A DNA stretch of 64,000 nucleotides from Nostoc sp. NMS9 (lineage in GTDB: Bacteria > Cyanobacteriota > Cyanobacteriia > Cyanobacteriales > Nostocaceae): the NCBI RefSeq assembly GCF_017114995.1, contig NZ_JABXKL010000081.1, forward strand, positions 1 to 64,000, read 5' to 3'. The translations under genes were made by a program, and so were the position numbers. The notes beneath the pieces were generated by a model that was not told where the DNA came from, did no database searches, and saw only the letters and a program-made list of their open reading frames with translations. Below, piece by piece: positions 8,020-17,401 of this stretch (positions are counted from its first letter, which is position 1; every line of letters starts with the position of its first letter).

Positions 8020-8201
8020 GAAATGCTATAGTACAAACGTTCACCTTAAAAGGGCTAGTCCTATATAATCTTTTCCTATACATGGGTAATTTCCAATCAG
8101 ATGTGAAGATGAATATTAAAATTAACTTATGAAATATTTCTTATGGGATATTGATAATACACTAAAAAATTATTCACCACTGATGAACTAGAAAATTTAT
8201 T

Positions 8202-10247
8202 ATGTCTTTTTTAGATCGGAAAAGTCGATTTTTCAGTAAGTTTAATCGCCGAGATTTAAGGACTAGCCGATTAAGTTGGCTGACTATATCTAGCATCTTT
8301 TTATTTTTAGGAACTACTGGTGGTATGGTGCAAGTTAAAACAGCACAGAAGTCAGGGTTCACACTACAACTTTTACATACTTCCGACCAAGAAGCAGGTG
8401 TCCCAGCGCTAAAGGATGCACCGAACTTTTCGGCGGTGTTGAATGCACTGAAAAATCAAGATGCTAATCGTGATGGTAAACCTGATTATCCTAATACCTT
8501 AATCCTTTCATCTGGAGATGCTTATATTCCCAGTCCCTTCTTATTTGCCAGTGACACAGCTTTTGGTGGTCAGGGACGAGGAGATATTTTAATTTTAAAT
8601 GCTCTTGGTTTTGGTGCGATCGCATTTGGTAATCACGAATTTGACTTAGGTACGGGTGTTGTTGCCGACTTACTCCGTGCTAAAGAAGATTACCCAGGTA
8701 CAAAATTTCCCTATCTCAGCACAAATCTAGACTTCAGCACTGATAAAGACCTAGCAAAATTAGTTACTGCTGATGGACAAGAGGCAAGTAAAATTCCGAA
8801 TAAAATTGCCCGTAGCACCATTATTACCGTCAATGGTGAAAAAATTGCTGTAGTTGGGGCGACAACTCCCACACTGCGGACTATTTCTTCTCCCGGTGGT
8901 GTGAGTGTGTTGCCTAAAGAATTTAATGACCGTGATACCGCAGATATCGCCGCCTTAGCTGCTGAAATTCAAACTTCTGTTGATACTCTGCTGACAAAAA
9001 ACCCAGAGATTAACAAAGTTATTCTATTGGCACACATGCAGCAAATTGCCATTGAGCAAAAGCTAGCAAAATTCCTCAAGGGAGTAGATATTATTGTTGC
9101 TGGTGGTTCCAATACCTTACTAGCTGACAAAACAGACCGTCTGCGAGTGGGTGATAAATCTGCTGGAACTTATCCAATCATCAAAAAAGCCGCAGACGGT
9201 AATCCGATAGCGGTAGTTAATACCGATGGAAATTATCGCTATGTTGGTCGTCTAGTAGTTAACTTTGATGCCAAGGGAGTGATTATTCCTAAAAGTATTG
9301 ACCCTAAAATCAGCGGTGCTTATGCGGCTGATTCCCAAGGTGTAGCAGCTGTGGGTGGGAAACCCGACGCCAAAATTGTTGCCATTACAGAAGCACTCAA
9401 AAAAGTGATTATTGCCCAAGATGGTCAGATTTTTGGGAAAAGCAACGTTTTCCTTAACGGCTGGCGGGGTGATGTCCGCACCCAAGAAACCAATTTTGGG
9501 AATTTGACAGCCGAAGCTAATTTAGCGATCGCTAAACGATACGATCCTAAAACTGTCATTTCTATCAAAAATGGTGGTGGTATCCGTGACAATATTGGTA
9601 CCTATACCTTTCCCGCAGGTTCGACTCGCTCACAGGATGTTATCAAACTGCCACCCCAAGCAAATCCTGTAGCAGGCAAGAAAGAAAAAGAAATTTCCCA
9701 ACTTGATATTACCAATGCTTTACGGTTTAACAATAGCTTGACTTTAGTTACTTTTAATGCTAAAGAACTAGTAGCAATAATTGAACACAGTGTAGCAGCC
9801 ATAGCGCCGGGTGCTACCCCTGGCAGTTTTCCCCAAGTCGCGGGATTAGCCTTTAGCTTTGACCCGAACTTGCCAGCAGGTAAGCGTGTTAAATCCCTAG
9901 CTATCAAAGATGGAAAAGGCAAAATTATTGATGTAGTGGTGAAAAATGCAGAGTTAGTGGGTGACTCTAATCGCATCTTCCGCGCTGTCACCTTAAACTT
10001 TCTAGCAAATGGTGGTGATGGTTATCCTTTTCCCAAAACTGAACGGGTTGATTTGACATCAAAAGATGTTGATAAGAGCAAACGCACAGGTTTAGCCACC
10101 TTTGCTGCTGATGGTTCTGAACAAGATGCATTAGCAGAATATTTGGCTGCTAACTTTAAGCAGATTCCATTTGCTCAGGAGGATGTACCAGCTACCGAAG
10201 ATACTCGTATTCAAAATCTGAAGTTGCGTAAAGATGTGGTGTTTTAA
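8202..10247 (+). CDS. Secreted 5'-nucleotidase/2',3'-cyclic phosphodiesterase-type metallophosphatase
   Basis: 681 residues. A basic N-terminus and hydrophobic stretch (residues 25-42) form a signal peptide. The metallophosphoesterase domain shows HTSDQEAG (59-66), GNHEFDLG (about 142-149) and LLAHMQQ (about 274-280), which bind two metals. The 5'-nucleotidase C-terminal domain follows, with NGGGIRDN near residue 457 and FLANGGDGYPF near 600. Such enzymes release phosphate and nucleosides from extracellular nucleotides in the periplasm. Likely cotranscribed with the oxygenase gene 4 bases downstream, though no functional link is obvious. Confidence 0.92.
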   Translation: MSFLDRKSRFFSKFNRRDLRTSRLSWLTISSIFLFLGTTGGMVQVKTAQKSGFTLQLLHTSDQEAGVPALKDAPNFSAVLNALKNQDANRDGKPDYPNTLILSSGDAYIPSPFLFASDTAFGGQGRGDILILNALGFGAIAFGNHEFDLGTGVVADLLRAKEDYPGTKFPYLSTNLDFSTDKDLAKLVTADGQEASKIPNKIARSTIITVNGEKIAVVGATTPTLRTISSPGGVSVLPKEFNDRDTADIAALAAEIQTSVDTLLTKNPEINKVILLAHMQQIAIEQKLAKFLKGVDIIVAGGSNTLLADKTDRLRVGDKSAGTYPIIKKAADGNPIAVVNTDGNYRYVGRLVVNFDAKGVIIPKSIDPKISGAYAADSQGVAAVGGKPDAKIVAITEALKKVIIAQDGQIFGKSNVFLNGWRGDVRTQETNFGNLTAEANLAIAKRYDPKTVISIKNGGGIRDNIGTYTFPAGSTRSQDVIKLPPQANPVAGKKEKEISQLDITNALRFNNSLTLVTFNAKELVAIIEHSVAAIAPGATPGSFPQVAGLAFSFDPNLPAGKRVKSLAIKDGKGKIIDVVVKNAELVGDSNRIFRAVTLNFLANGGDGYPFPKTERVDLTSKDVDKSKRTGLATFAADGSEQDALAEYLAANFKQIPFAQEDVPATEDTRIQNLKLRKDVVF

Positions 10248-10251
10248 ATCA

Positions 10252-11142
10252 ATGGTCAGAATTCCAGTAATTGATTTCACTAATTTTACTAAGGGCAACG
10301 CAATAACTCGGCAAGCTGTCATCAAACAAATCTATGAAGCTTGTCATGAAATTGGCTTCATATACTTGCAAAATTCAGGAATATCAAAAGACCTAATCAA
10401 GGAAGTATTCACTCACAGTAAATCTTTTTTCAATTTACCTTTAGAAGTTAAGCAAAAGCAAGCTTGGAGTGATGAATTTAGTAATATGGGTTACGTTGGG
10501 ATTGAGAGAGAACGTCTTAACCCCAATCAACCAGGCGACTTAAAAGAGGCATTTAATGTAAACAAACAAGCGGTAGGGATAGATGCTTCTCTTGTCACCT
10601 TCTATGATAATTGTACAGAACTTGCTAACACGATATTACAAGCTTATGCGTTGGCGTTGGAATTGCCAGAAGATTTTTTTACTGTAAGACATAATCAACC
10701 AAATCATACCTTGCGACTATTACACTATCCACCATTGCAGACACCACCAAAACCCGGACAGGTGCGTGCTGGTGAGCATTCTGATTATGGCAGTATGACC
10801 TTGCTTTTCCAAGATGACATTGGTGGGTTGGAAGTACAGACAGCATCTGGAGAGTGGATTGCCGCACCTGCAATTCCTGATACTGTAATAGTCAATACTG
10901 GCGATTTAATGCAACGGTGGACAAATCATCTGTTTTGCTCAACTAAGCATCGAGTGATGATTCCCACTGATAATAGGGTAAATCAGTCTCGGTATTCTAT
11001 GGCTTTTTTCTGTCATCCTAATGATGATACAGAAATTACTTGTTTGGAGAGTTGCCAGAAAGAACAATCGCCTATCTATCCCCCTATCCTTGCGGGAGAA
11101 TATCTTTTACAACGTTTACAAGCAACTTATGGTAATTCGTAA
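10252..11142 (+). CDS. 2-oxoglutarate/Fe(II)-dependent oxygenase, isopenicillin N synthase-like
   Basis: 296 residues. The N-terminal DIOX_N region begins MVRIPVIDFTNF; the double-stranded beta helix has the iron ligands His176 and Asp178 (GEHSDYGSMTLLFQD), His233 (STKHRV) and the 2-oxoglutarate-binding Arg247 (QSRYSMAFF). GDLMQRWTN is also typical. ATG 10252 is chosen, 4 bases after the previous stop; ATG 10234 would overlap the nucleotidase. The substrate cannot be predicted; relatives include ethylene-forming-type and flavone-synthase-like enzymes. Confidence 0.92.
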   Translation: MVRIPVIDFTNFTKGNAITRQAVIKQIYEACHEIGFIYLQNSGISKDLIKEVFTHSKSFFNLPLEVKQKQAWSDEFSNMGYVGIERERLNPNQPGDLKEAFNVNKQAVGIDASLVTFYDNCTELANTILQAYALALELPEDFFTVRHNQPNHTLRLLHYPPLQTPPKPGQVRAGEHSDYGSMTLLFQDDIGGLEVQTASGEWIAAPAIPDTVIVNTGDLMQRWTNHLFCSTKHRVMIPTDNRVNQSRYSMAFFCHPNDDTEITCLESCQKEQSPIYPPILAGEYLLQRLQATYGNS

Positions 11143-11395
11143 TGAGGCAGGAGGCAGAAGGCAAAAGGTAGAAGGCAGGAGGCTCAGTTGGAATCCCCAT
11201 AAATAAATTTAGGGGATTTAATAAGGACGCTGTAAATATGCGCTGCGCGTCACTATGTACATCTTTTTTTGTTTTTCATAAATAAATTTACTTGCTCTAA
11301 ACCCGCTCTTCTGTGGGCAAAAAATATATTTTCTTCCTCCTGCCTCCTGCCCTCTGCCTTTCTTCGGTAATTCGTAATTAAGAAAGATATTTAAT
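11143..11395. repeat. Inverted A/G-rich intergenic repeat pair
   Basis: 11143-11182 (GAGGCAGGAGGCAGAAGGCA...) is roughly complementary to 11332-11372 (TTCTTCCTCCTGCCTCCTGC...). This is a low-complexity repeat common between cyanobacterial genes. Nothing else is seen in this gap. Confidence 0.7.
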
Positions 11396-12535
11396 ATGAA
11401 AACCTACGATTGGATTGTGGTTGGCGGCGGAATTACGGGTGCTGCACTCGCTTATGAACTGGCTAAAACTGGCTTTTCTGTACTTTTGTTGGAGCAATAC
11501 AGCAGACTACAGAATGCAACTCGCTATAGTTATGGTGGGCTTGCCTATTGGTCGGGTAGTACGCCACTAACTCGGCTATTGTGCAAAGAAGCGATCGCAC
11601 GTTACCATATCCTATCTCAAGAGTTAGACGCTGATATCCAATTTCGGGAATTAGATTTATTACTGACTATTTCAGCCCATAACGACCCAGAAACAACTGC
11701 TGTATTATATAATCAGTTTGCCATTCCACCCCGTTTACTCAGTATCCAAGAAGCTTGTGAGTTGGAACCACAGCTAAATCGAGAGGCGATATCTGGGGCT
11801 TTAACTGTCAAACACGGTCATATTCACCCAGAAAAAACAGCACAAGCTTACATCCAAGCTTTTGAGCGGGCTGGGGGTGAAATGCAGATTACCCAAGTAT
11901 TGCAAGTATTGCAAGATGGTGTAAAAACCACCAGTGCAACTTTCCACAGCGCTAACGTAGTCGTTTGTGCGGGTGGACTCAGCCGCCAGCTTCTCAAATC
12001 TGCTGGTGTTTCCATCAAGCTGTATTTTACCCACGAAGAAATCATTGAAACCTCACCCGTTGATGTCAGGTTACGCACCTTAGTTATGCCAGCGAATCAA
12101 CAACGGTTTCAACTAGAAGCTGAATCTACTCAAGTTGATGAATTATGGGATGAACTTGGTAATGAATTAGTACCAGCGATTTTAGATGTGGGTGCGATTC
12201 AGTTTCAAGATGGTAGTATCCGCATCGGTCAAATTAGCCGTGCGATCGCAGATCCTCAAGCCAAGGTAAACTCAGACGTAAGCGAAAAATGGTTGCGAAA
12301 AAGTGTTGGTCAAATTTTACCAGCACTGGAGAATCTACCAGGGACTTGGTATCACTGCTTAGTCGCATTTAGTAGCAATCAACTCCCCTTAATTGGTGCT
12401 ATTCCCGAATTTAAAGGTGTTCATGTTTTCTCTGGATTTAGCAATCCCCTAGTACTGATACCACCTTTGGCAAAGCGCTTTGCTAATTTTGTAACTGGAC
12501 AGGAAGATGAAATTATTACACAAATGCTAATCTAA
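11396..12535 (+). CDS. FAD-dependent oxidoreductase, DAO (glycine/D-amino-acid oxidase) family
   Basis: 379 residues. The N-terminal FAD-binding dinucleotide fold is clear: DWIVVGGGITGAALAYELAKTGFSVLLLEQ. The middle resembles DadA/ThiO/SolA-type enzymes, with GHIHPEKTAQAYIQAFERAGGE and VVCAGGLSRQLL (about residue 185). Near the end is LPLIGAIPEFKGVHVFSGFSNPLVLIPPLA, the usual substrate-site/FAD region. Expected to oxidise an amine or amino acid; the actual substrate is unknown. It stands alone, preceded by a repeat-filled gap. Confidence 0.9.
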   Translation: MKTYDWIVVGGGITGAALAYELAKTGFSVLLLEQYSRLQNATRYSYGGLAYWSGSTPLTRLLCKEAIARYHILSQELDADIQFRELDLLLTISAHNDPETTAVLYNQFAIPPRLLSIQEACELEPQLNREAISGALTVKHGHIHPEKTAQAYIQAFERAGGEMQITQVLQVLQDGVKTTSATFHSANVVVCAGGLSRQLLKSAGVSIKLYFTHEEIIETSPVDVRLRTLVMPANQQRFQLEAESTQVDELWDELGNELVPAILDVGAIQFQDGSIRIGQISRAIADPQAKVNSDVSEKWLRKSVGQILPALENLPGTWYHCLVAFSSNQLPLIGAIPEFKGVHVFSGFSNPLVLIPPLAKRFANFVTGQEDEIITQMLI

Positions 12536-12695
12536 AAGCCCCACAGCGAAAAACACAAATATTACTGATGCTGACACATTAAACGCTGCACTGATTTTAA
12601 TTCAATCTCATACTTGGTTAATTGACAATAGTGCATCTTGTCTGTCTAAATAAATAATTAGAGTTCGCCTAATTTTCAGTAAAGGAATAGCAGCA

Positions 12696-13121
12696 ATGTC
12701 TTCCATTGAGGACAACAAAATAATTGCTCAACGGTGGATTGAACTTATTAGCGAGCATAAGATCGAAGAAATTTGTGAGATAACCGCCCCGACTTGGAAA
12801 ATGCACGGTGGTTTACCAGGACTTCCTCTTGGCCCTGAAGGGGTACGCAAACTCTTTGGTTCATTTGGGCCTATCCAGCAGAAATGGACAATTGAAGACG
12901 TAATCGCTGAAGGTGACAAAGTTGTTGTGCGCGCGACTAATACCTGCATCCAGGAGAGTTTTCTTGGCATACCTAGTCGTGGCCGTCAACAGACATTCAC
13001 TGCTACGTTCATTCATTATATTACCGACGGAAAGATAATTGAAACCTGGCGAAACGCTGACGATCTTGGACGGGTTCTTCAGCTTGGGGCACGGATTGAA
13101 CCAGGAATATCTGAGCAATAG
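12696..13121 (+). CDS. SnoaL-like ester cyclase/NTF2-fold protein
   Basis: 141 residues, a typical length for SnoaL-like proteins: NKIIAQRWIELISEHKIEEICEITAPTWKMHGGLPGLPLGPEGVRKLF, then VIAEGDKVVVRATN and FIHYITDGKIIETWRNADDLGRVLQLG. The fold forms a cone-shaped pocket; members include polyketide cyclases and many proteins of unknown role. No polyketide genes are nearby. RBS AAAGGAATAG lies just upstream. Confidence 0.85.
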   Translation: MSSIEDNKIIAQRWIELISEHKIEEICEITAPTWKMHGGLPGLPLGPEGVRKLFGSFGPIQQKWTIEDVIAEGDKVVVRATNTCIQESFLGIPSRGRQQTFTATFIHYITDGKIIETWRNADDLGRVLQLGARIEPGISEQ

Positions 13122-13256
13122 CAGTGTAGGTGGAATATTCTAACCTGATTTAATGATTAAAACTATTGCTGTGTTAACCAGCTATCTGTTCAGCACAGAC
13201 CAGAATTTTGAAAAGAGATAAGTAGGTAGACATAATTAAATATAAAATAAACTCCT

Positions 13257-13322
13257 AGTTTGTAGTGAGCGATTTATCGCTCAGAGCAAGGATTATCAGG
13301 ACTAAAATCCTTACTACAAACT
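13257..13322. repeat. Folded palindromic repeat
   Basis: Outer arms AGTTTGTAGT (13257-13266) and ACTACAAACT (13313-13322) enclose two inner hairpins (GAGCGATTTATCGCTC and an AAGGAT...ATCCTT dyad). This is a MITE-like intergenic repeat form. Confidence 0.8.
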
Positions 13323-13463
13323 TTAAATTTATTTATGCCTAGATACTTAGCAGTTTTTAACTGTCTAGAATCAAAGATGTTCGTGGAAGAGAAAGGTTTT
13401 GTTCTTCCATAACGTATTGCATAGATATGAGAATCTTTATAAAGTTAATAAAGCTTCATATTA

Positions 13464-13499
13464 AAAAGTTTGTTTTTTATTACAAAAACAAACTTTTTT
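13464..13499 (+). terminator. Stem-loop with T-run
   Basis: AAAAAGTTTGTTTTT pairs with AAAAACAAACTTTTTT around a short loop. The stem is A/T-rich but long. It could end transcription from 12696-13121 or shield the urt promoter. Confidence 0.5.
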
Positions 13500-13542
13500 G
13501 TATAAGGCGTCACTTTTTACTAGTAAACTATCGCACTAATAT
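13500..13542 (+). promoter_or_regulatory. NtcA-type promoter upstream of urtA
   Basis: GTA-N8-CAC at 13500-13513 differs at one base from the NtcA consensus GTA-N8-TAC, and a -10 box TAATAT starts at 13537, 23 bases after it. This spacing is that of class II NtcA-activated cyanobacterial promoters. Urea transport is a known NtcA-regulated function. Inference from pattern only. Confidence 0.55.
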
Positions 13543-13614
13543 CACACTTTAAAGATTGATATTGTCAGCTTTCTATAAGTTGGCTGATTCATCAACAGGA
13601 AAATTCATAAAAAG

Positions 13615-14931
13615 ATGAGAAGACAATTTAACCGACGCAAGTTTATAATCTACGGCTCTTTAACTTTTGGAAGCAGCTTTTTTTTGAAAGCTTGCGCGAA
13701 TAATTCTCCAACTGCGACAGAGAGTCCAGCCGCACCTCCTACGGCTTCACCAGCGGCGGCTACTGCTGGTGACACCATCAAAGTAGGTATTTTGCACTCT
13801 CTGAGTGGTACGATGTCTATTAGTGAAAAAAGCGTTGTTGATGCTGAAAAGTTAGCAATCAAAGAAATTAACGCTGCTGGTGGTGTTTTAGGTAAGCAAA
13901 TTGAAGCAATTACCGAAGATGGTGCTTCTAACTGGGATACTTTTAGAGAAAAAGCAACCAAGCTAATCGATCAAGATAAAGTTGCTGTAGTCTTTGGTTG
14001 TTGGACTTCTGCTAGCCGCAAGAACGTTAAGCCAGTATTCGAGAGCAAAAACCACATGCTCTGGTATCCTGTGCAATACGAAGGTCAAGAGTGTTCTAAA
14101 AATATTTTCTACACTGGCGCTGCGCCAAATCAACAAATTGAACCATCTGTTGATTGGCTGTTAAAAAATAAGGGCAAAGAATTCTTCTTAGTTGGCTCTG
14201 ACTACGTTTTTCCCCGGACTGCTAACACAATTATTAAAGCTCAACTAGAAGCTTTAGGCGGAAAAACAGTTGGTGAAGACTATTTACCTCTTGGGAACAC
14301 GGAGGTTACACCAATTATCACTAAAATTAAGCAAGCTTTGCCTAATGGAGGTGTAATTTACAATACTCTAAATGGTGATAGCAACGTTGCTTTCTTCAAA
14401 CAATTGAAAGGTGCTGGATTGACACCAGAAAGATATCCTTCCATGTCTGTCAGTATTGCTGAAGAAGAAGTTAAAGCAATTGGTGTAGAGTATCTCAAAG
14501 GTCACTATGCTGCTTGGAATTACTTCCAAACAGTAGATACACCTGCTAATAAAAAGTTTGTCGCAGCTTTCAAAAAAGAATACGGTGAAAATCGGGTAAC
14601 AAATGACCCAATGGAAGCAGCATACATTGCAGTTTATTTGTGGAAGCAAGCAGTACAAAAAGCTGGTACTACAGACATAGCTAAGGTAAGTGCTGCGGCT
14701 TATGGTCAAACCATAGATGCACCTGAAGGTAAGGTGACAATGGATGCTAATCATCACATATCTAAAATTGTGCGAATTGGTCAAGTAAGGCTAGATGGTT
14801 TATTTGATATTGTCTATGCTACTCCTGCACCAGTTGAGCCAGTTCCTTGGAATCAATTTGTCAAAGAAACTAAGGGATTTGCTTGTGATTGGAGTGACCC
14901 TGCTAAGGGTGGTAAGTACAAGAAAACCTAA
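13615..14931 (+). CDS. urtA: Urea ABC transporter, substrate-binding protein UrtA
   Basis: 438 residues. The N-terminus has a twin-arginine motif (NRRKFIIYGSL) and a lipobox-like LKAC at residues 24-27, followed by a Pro/Ala/Thr linker, suggesting a lipoprotein. The mature part is a type I periplasmic binding protein of the branched-chain amino acid/urea group: IKVGILHSLSGTMSISEKSVVDAEKLAIKEINAAGGVLGK, FGCWTSASRKNVKPVFE and the UrtA-specific LWYPVQYEGQECSKNIFYTGAAPNQQ. First gene of urtABCD. Confidence 0.96.
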   Translation: MRRQFNRRKFIIYGSLTFGSSFFLKACANNSPTATESPAAPPTASPAAATAGDTIKVGILHSLSGTMSISEKSVVDAEKLAIKEINAAGGVLGKQIEAITEDGASNWDTFREKATKLIDQDKVAVVFGCWTSASRKNVKPVFESKNHMLWYPVQYEGQECSKNIFYTGAAPNQQIEPSVDWLLKNKGKEFFLVGSDYVFPRTANTIIKAQLEALGGKTVGEDYLPLGNTEVTPIITKIKQALPNGGVIYNTLNGDSNVAFFKQLKGAGLTPERYPSMSVSIAEEEVKAIGVEYLKGHYAAWNYFQTVDTPANKKFVAAFKKEYGENRVTNDPMEAAYIAVYLWKQAVQKAGTTDIAKVSAAAYGQTIDAPEGKVTMDANHHISKIVRIGQVRLDGLFDIVYATPAPVEPVPWNQFVKETKGFACDWSDPAKGGKYKKT

Positions 14932-15085
14932 ATAATTCATAATTTTCTCGTTTCTTGGTAGAACCTGGAAATGCTGCTCATTGCGGCTTTGCCGCGAGTC
15001 AGGAGGCAGAGCCTCCTAATAGGCATTCCCAGTCTCAGACTGGGAACGAGGCAACCTAATTACTAATTAGTTTGTGGAGAAATAA
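14932..15085. repeat. Cluster of small hairpin repeats between urtA and urtB
   Basis: Three hairpins: GCGGCTTTGCCGC, AGGAGGCAGAGCCTCCT and TTCCCAGTCTCAGACTGGGAA. They are dispersed-repeat material and may reduce read-through from urtA, a common way to keep the binding protein in excess. Confidence 0.7.
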
Positions 15086-16246
15086 GTGTTAGCAGGATTC
15101 TTAGAAGCTGTATTTAATGGTATTAGTATTGGCGCGGTATTATTAATTGCTGCGTTGGGACTGGCGATTATATTTGGATTGATGGGCGTCATCAATATGG
15201 CGCATGGTGAATTGATGATGTTTGGTGCTTATACAACTTATGTTGTGCAAAATGTATGTAAGCAATTAGGTGGGGTGTGGTTTGAAGTCTATATATTTTT
15301 GGCTTTGATTATTGCATTTATATTCACGGCTGCTGTGGGATTAATTTTAGAAAGAGGCGTGATTCGTTATCTCTATGGACGCCCATTAGAAACTCTACTA
15401 GCAACTTGGGGAGTAAGTTTAATTTTTCAGCAGTTTGTTCGCAGCGTGAATTGGGTATTGATAGTTGGCATAGGCTTATTTTCTCTGCTGTTTTTTGGAG
15501 GTTTATGGATTTTAAATTCCCGCACTGATTTGGGAAGAGTTCGTAACTGGATTGTGGCGGTGATATTTTTATTATCGCTGGGAGTGACAATCACAACGGG
15601 CAATTTATTGAGTCAAACTTATCAGTTAGCTGTGACTCAACCTTGGTTTGGCGCTCAAAATGTAGATGTAACAGCACCGACTTGGTTACAAGCAGGGATA
15701 TCTTTAGGTGGTGTGCAATTACCCTTTGCCAGATTATTTATTATTGCTTTAACAATAATCTGTGTGGCGGGAATTTATTTATTTTTACAACGTTCTAGCT
15801 GGGGTTTAAGAATTCGGGCTGTGACGCAAAACCGGAGTATGAGCGCTTGTTTGGGTATCCCAACTCAAAAGGTTGATGCAATTACTTTTGCATTGGGTTC
15901 TGGTTTAGCTGGTGTGGCTGGATGTGCGATTAGTTTGCTTGGTTCTGTAGGGCCAAATACGGGACAAAACTATATTATTGATACTTTTATGGTTGTTGTC
16001 GTTGGGGGTGTAGGGAATTTAGCTGGGACGATTGTGGCTGCTTTGGGTATTGGTACGGCTAATTTTTTAATTGGTTCTGGTACTTTGGCTTTGTTGTTGA
16101 GTTCTGTTAAACCTTTGGCTGATTTGTTTACTTTTTTTGCGACGACGAGTATGGCGAAGGTGATGGTATTTGCGCTGATTATTGTGTTTTTACAGTGGAA
16201 GCCTGGGGGGATTTTTCCGCAGAAGGGACGTACTGTTGATGTTTAA
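15086..16246 (+). CDS. urtB: Urea ABC transporter, permease UrtB
   Basis: 386 residues, starting GTG with ribosome site GGAGA at 15076. LivH-type permease with about eight membrane segments: LEAVFNGISIGAVLLIAALGLAIIFGLMGVINMAHGELMMFGAY at the start, and the EAA-like loop SSWGLRIRAVTQNRSMSACLGIPTQKVDAITFALGSGLAGVAGCAIS near residues 245-290. Forms the inner-membrane channel with UrtC. Confidence 0.95.
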   Translation: MLAGFLEAVFNGISIGAVLLIAALGLAIIFGLMGVINMAHGELMMFGAYTTYVVQNVCKQLGGVWFEVYIFLALIIAFIFTAAVGLILERGVIRYLYGRPLETLLATWGVSLIFQQFVRSVNWVLIVGIGLFSLLFFGGLWILNSRTDLGRVRNWIVAVIFLLSLGVTITTGNLLSQTYQLAVTQPWFGAQNVDVTAPTWLQAGISLGGVQLPFARLFIIALTIICVAGIYLFLQRSSWGLRIRAVTQNRSMSACLGIPTQKVDAITFALGSGLAGVAGCAISLLGSVGPNTGQNYIIDTFMVVVVGGVGNLAGTIVAALGIGTANFLIGSGTLALLLSSVKPLADLFTFFATTSMAKVMVFALIIVFLQWKPGGIFPQKGRTVDV

Positions 16247-16282
16247 AACGAACCGAGAAGACGCAAAGGACGCGAAGAAAGA

Positions 16283-17401
16283 ATGAGGAATAGGGGAGGA
16301 GGGTTATTAATTGAGGTGGGTGTGGTGGTTGCGATCGCACTCTTCCTTATAATTGTTATGCCACTGTTGCTTACGGAGTTTCGCCTGAATTTGTTGGGAC
16401 GATTTTTGTCGCTGGCGATCGCAGCTTTGGGTATCGATTTGATTTGGGGTTATACTGGTTTACTAAGTTTGGGACATGGTATCTTCTTTGGTTTGGGTGG
16501 ATATGCGATCGCAATGTACCTGAAACTGCAAGTCCCTACTGGAGAATTGCCTGATTTCATGGGACTTTATGGGGTTACAGAACTTCCCGCCTTTTGGCAA
16601 CCTTTTTATTCGTTTCCTGTAACAATAGCTTTGGTGGTACTCATTCCAGGGTTATTGGCGGGATTGTTGGGATATTTAGTTTTCCGAAATCGTCTCAAGG
16701 GAGTTTATTTTTCTATCTTGACTCAAGCCGGAACTATTGTATTTTTCAACTTCTTTAATGGTCAGCAAAAACTATTCAACGGTACGAACGGACTGATAGA
16801 TTTTACAACCTTGTTTGGGGCAAGTGTGAGCGATACGAAAACGCAGTTTATTTTCTACACGCTGACGGTAGTGTTTCTCGCAGCCACCTATGGGATTTGT
16901 CGCTGGTTGACAACTGGACGTTTTGGCAGATTGTTGATAGCGATTCGTGATGATGAAAGTCGGGTAAGATTTTCTGGCTATGACCCTACAGATTTTAAGG
17001 TGGTGGTGTTTGCGGTTTCAGGTGCGATCGCAGGCATAGCAGGAGCATTTTACACCATTCAGAGTGGTTCTGTATCACCCAGAGCAATGGATATTGCCTT
17101 TTCGATTGAAATGGTGATTTGGGTAGCTGTAGGTGGACGCGCTACTTTAATTGGCGCGATTGTCGGAACTTTGTTAGTAAATTATGCCCGCACTTTTTTA
17201 AGCGAACAATTTGCCGAAATCTGGCTATTTTTCCAAGGCGCACTATTTTTGATAGTCGTCACAGTCCTTCCTGACGGCATCGTGGGATGGTTGCGTAGTC
17301 AGAATATTTCTCTTTTCCACCGTCGTCAAGAAATTGCTACATATCCCACCTTGGAAGAAGACCCCGAAGTACAACATGAACGCGAAAATATTGGAAACTG
17401 A
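16283..17401 (+). CDS. urtC: Urea ABC transporter, permease UrtC
   Basis: 372 residues. LivM-type permease with LLGRFLSLAIAALGIDLIWGYTGLLSLGHGIFFGLGGYAIAMY and the cytoplasmic loop FGRLLIAIRDDESRVRFSGYDPTDFKVVVFAVSGAIAGIAGAFY. The start codon lies inside a copy of the dispersed A/G-rich repeat (16250-16290), so the first residues (MRNRGGG) are repeat-derived. It overlaps urtD by 26 bases. Confidence 0.95.
   Translation: MRNRGGGLLIEVGVVVAIALFLIIVMPLLLTEFRLNLLGRFLSLAIAALGIDLIWGYTGLLSLGHGIFFGLGGYAIAMYLKLQVPTGELPDFMGLYGVTELPAFWQPFYSFPVTIALVVLIPGLLAGLLGYLVFRNRLKGVYFSILTQAGTIVFFNFFNGQQKLFNGTNGLIDFTTLFGASVSDTKTQFIFYTLTVVFLAATYGICRWLTTGRFGRLLIAIRDDESRVRFSGYDPTDFKVVVFAVSGAIAGIAGAFYTIQSGSVSPRAMDIAFSIEMVIWVAVGGRATLIGAIVGTLLVNYARTFLSEQFAEIWLFFQGALFLIVVTVLPDGIVGWLRSQNISLFHRRQEIATYPTLEEDPEVQHERENIGN

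Larger units (their letters stand above)
7001..8028 (+). mobile_element. IS630-family insertion sequence
   Basis: Terminal inverted repeats lie at 7001-7024 (TAGCGTTTCCCGGTCTACTG then AGGT) and 8005-8028, about 20 of 24 matching. The element is flanked on both sides by TA (6999-7000 and 8029-8030), the target duplication expected for IS630/Tc1-mariner. The 1.03-kb length and two overlapping transposase frames also fit. Confidence 0.9.
6824..8063. mobile_element. MITE-like element with 33-bp terminal inverted repeats, split by an IS630 insertion
   Basis: 6824-6856 (TAGGACCAGCCCTTTCAAGG...TGTAC) and 8031-8063 are inverted repeats matching at 28 of 33 positions. Removing the IS630 element at 7001-8028 leaves a non-coding unit of about 210 bp with these ends, which is the form of a MITE. 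No transposase is encoded in that residual sequence. Confidence 0.75.
13122..13499. other. Gene-free stretch with folded repeats
   Basis: This gap contains the palindromic repeat at 13257-13322 and a terminator-like dyad at 13464-13499. No ORF of note is present. The urt promoter region follows. Confidence 0.7.

Noticed and set aside
11021..11206. 61-codon ORF overlapping the oxygenase end
   Set aside because: It lies inside the oxygenase gene and then in a low-complexity repeat.
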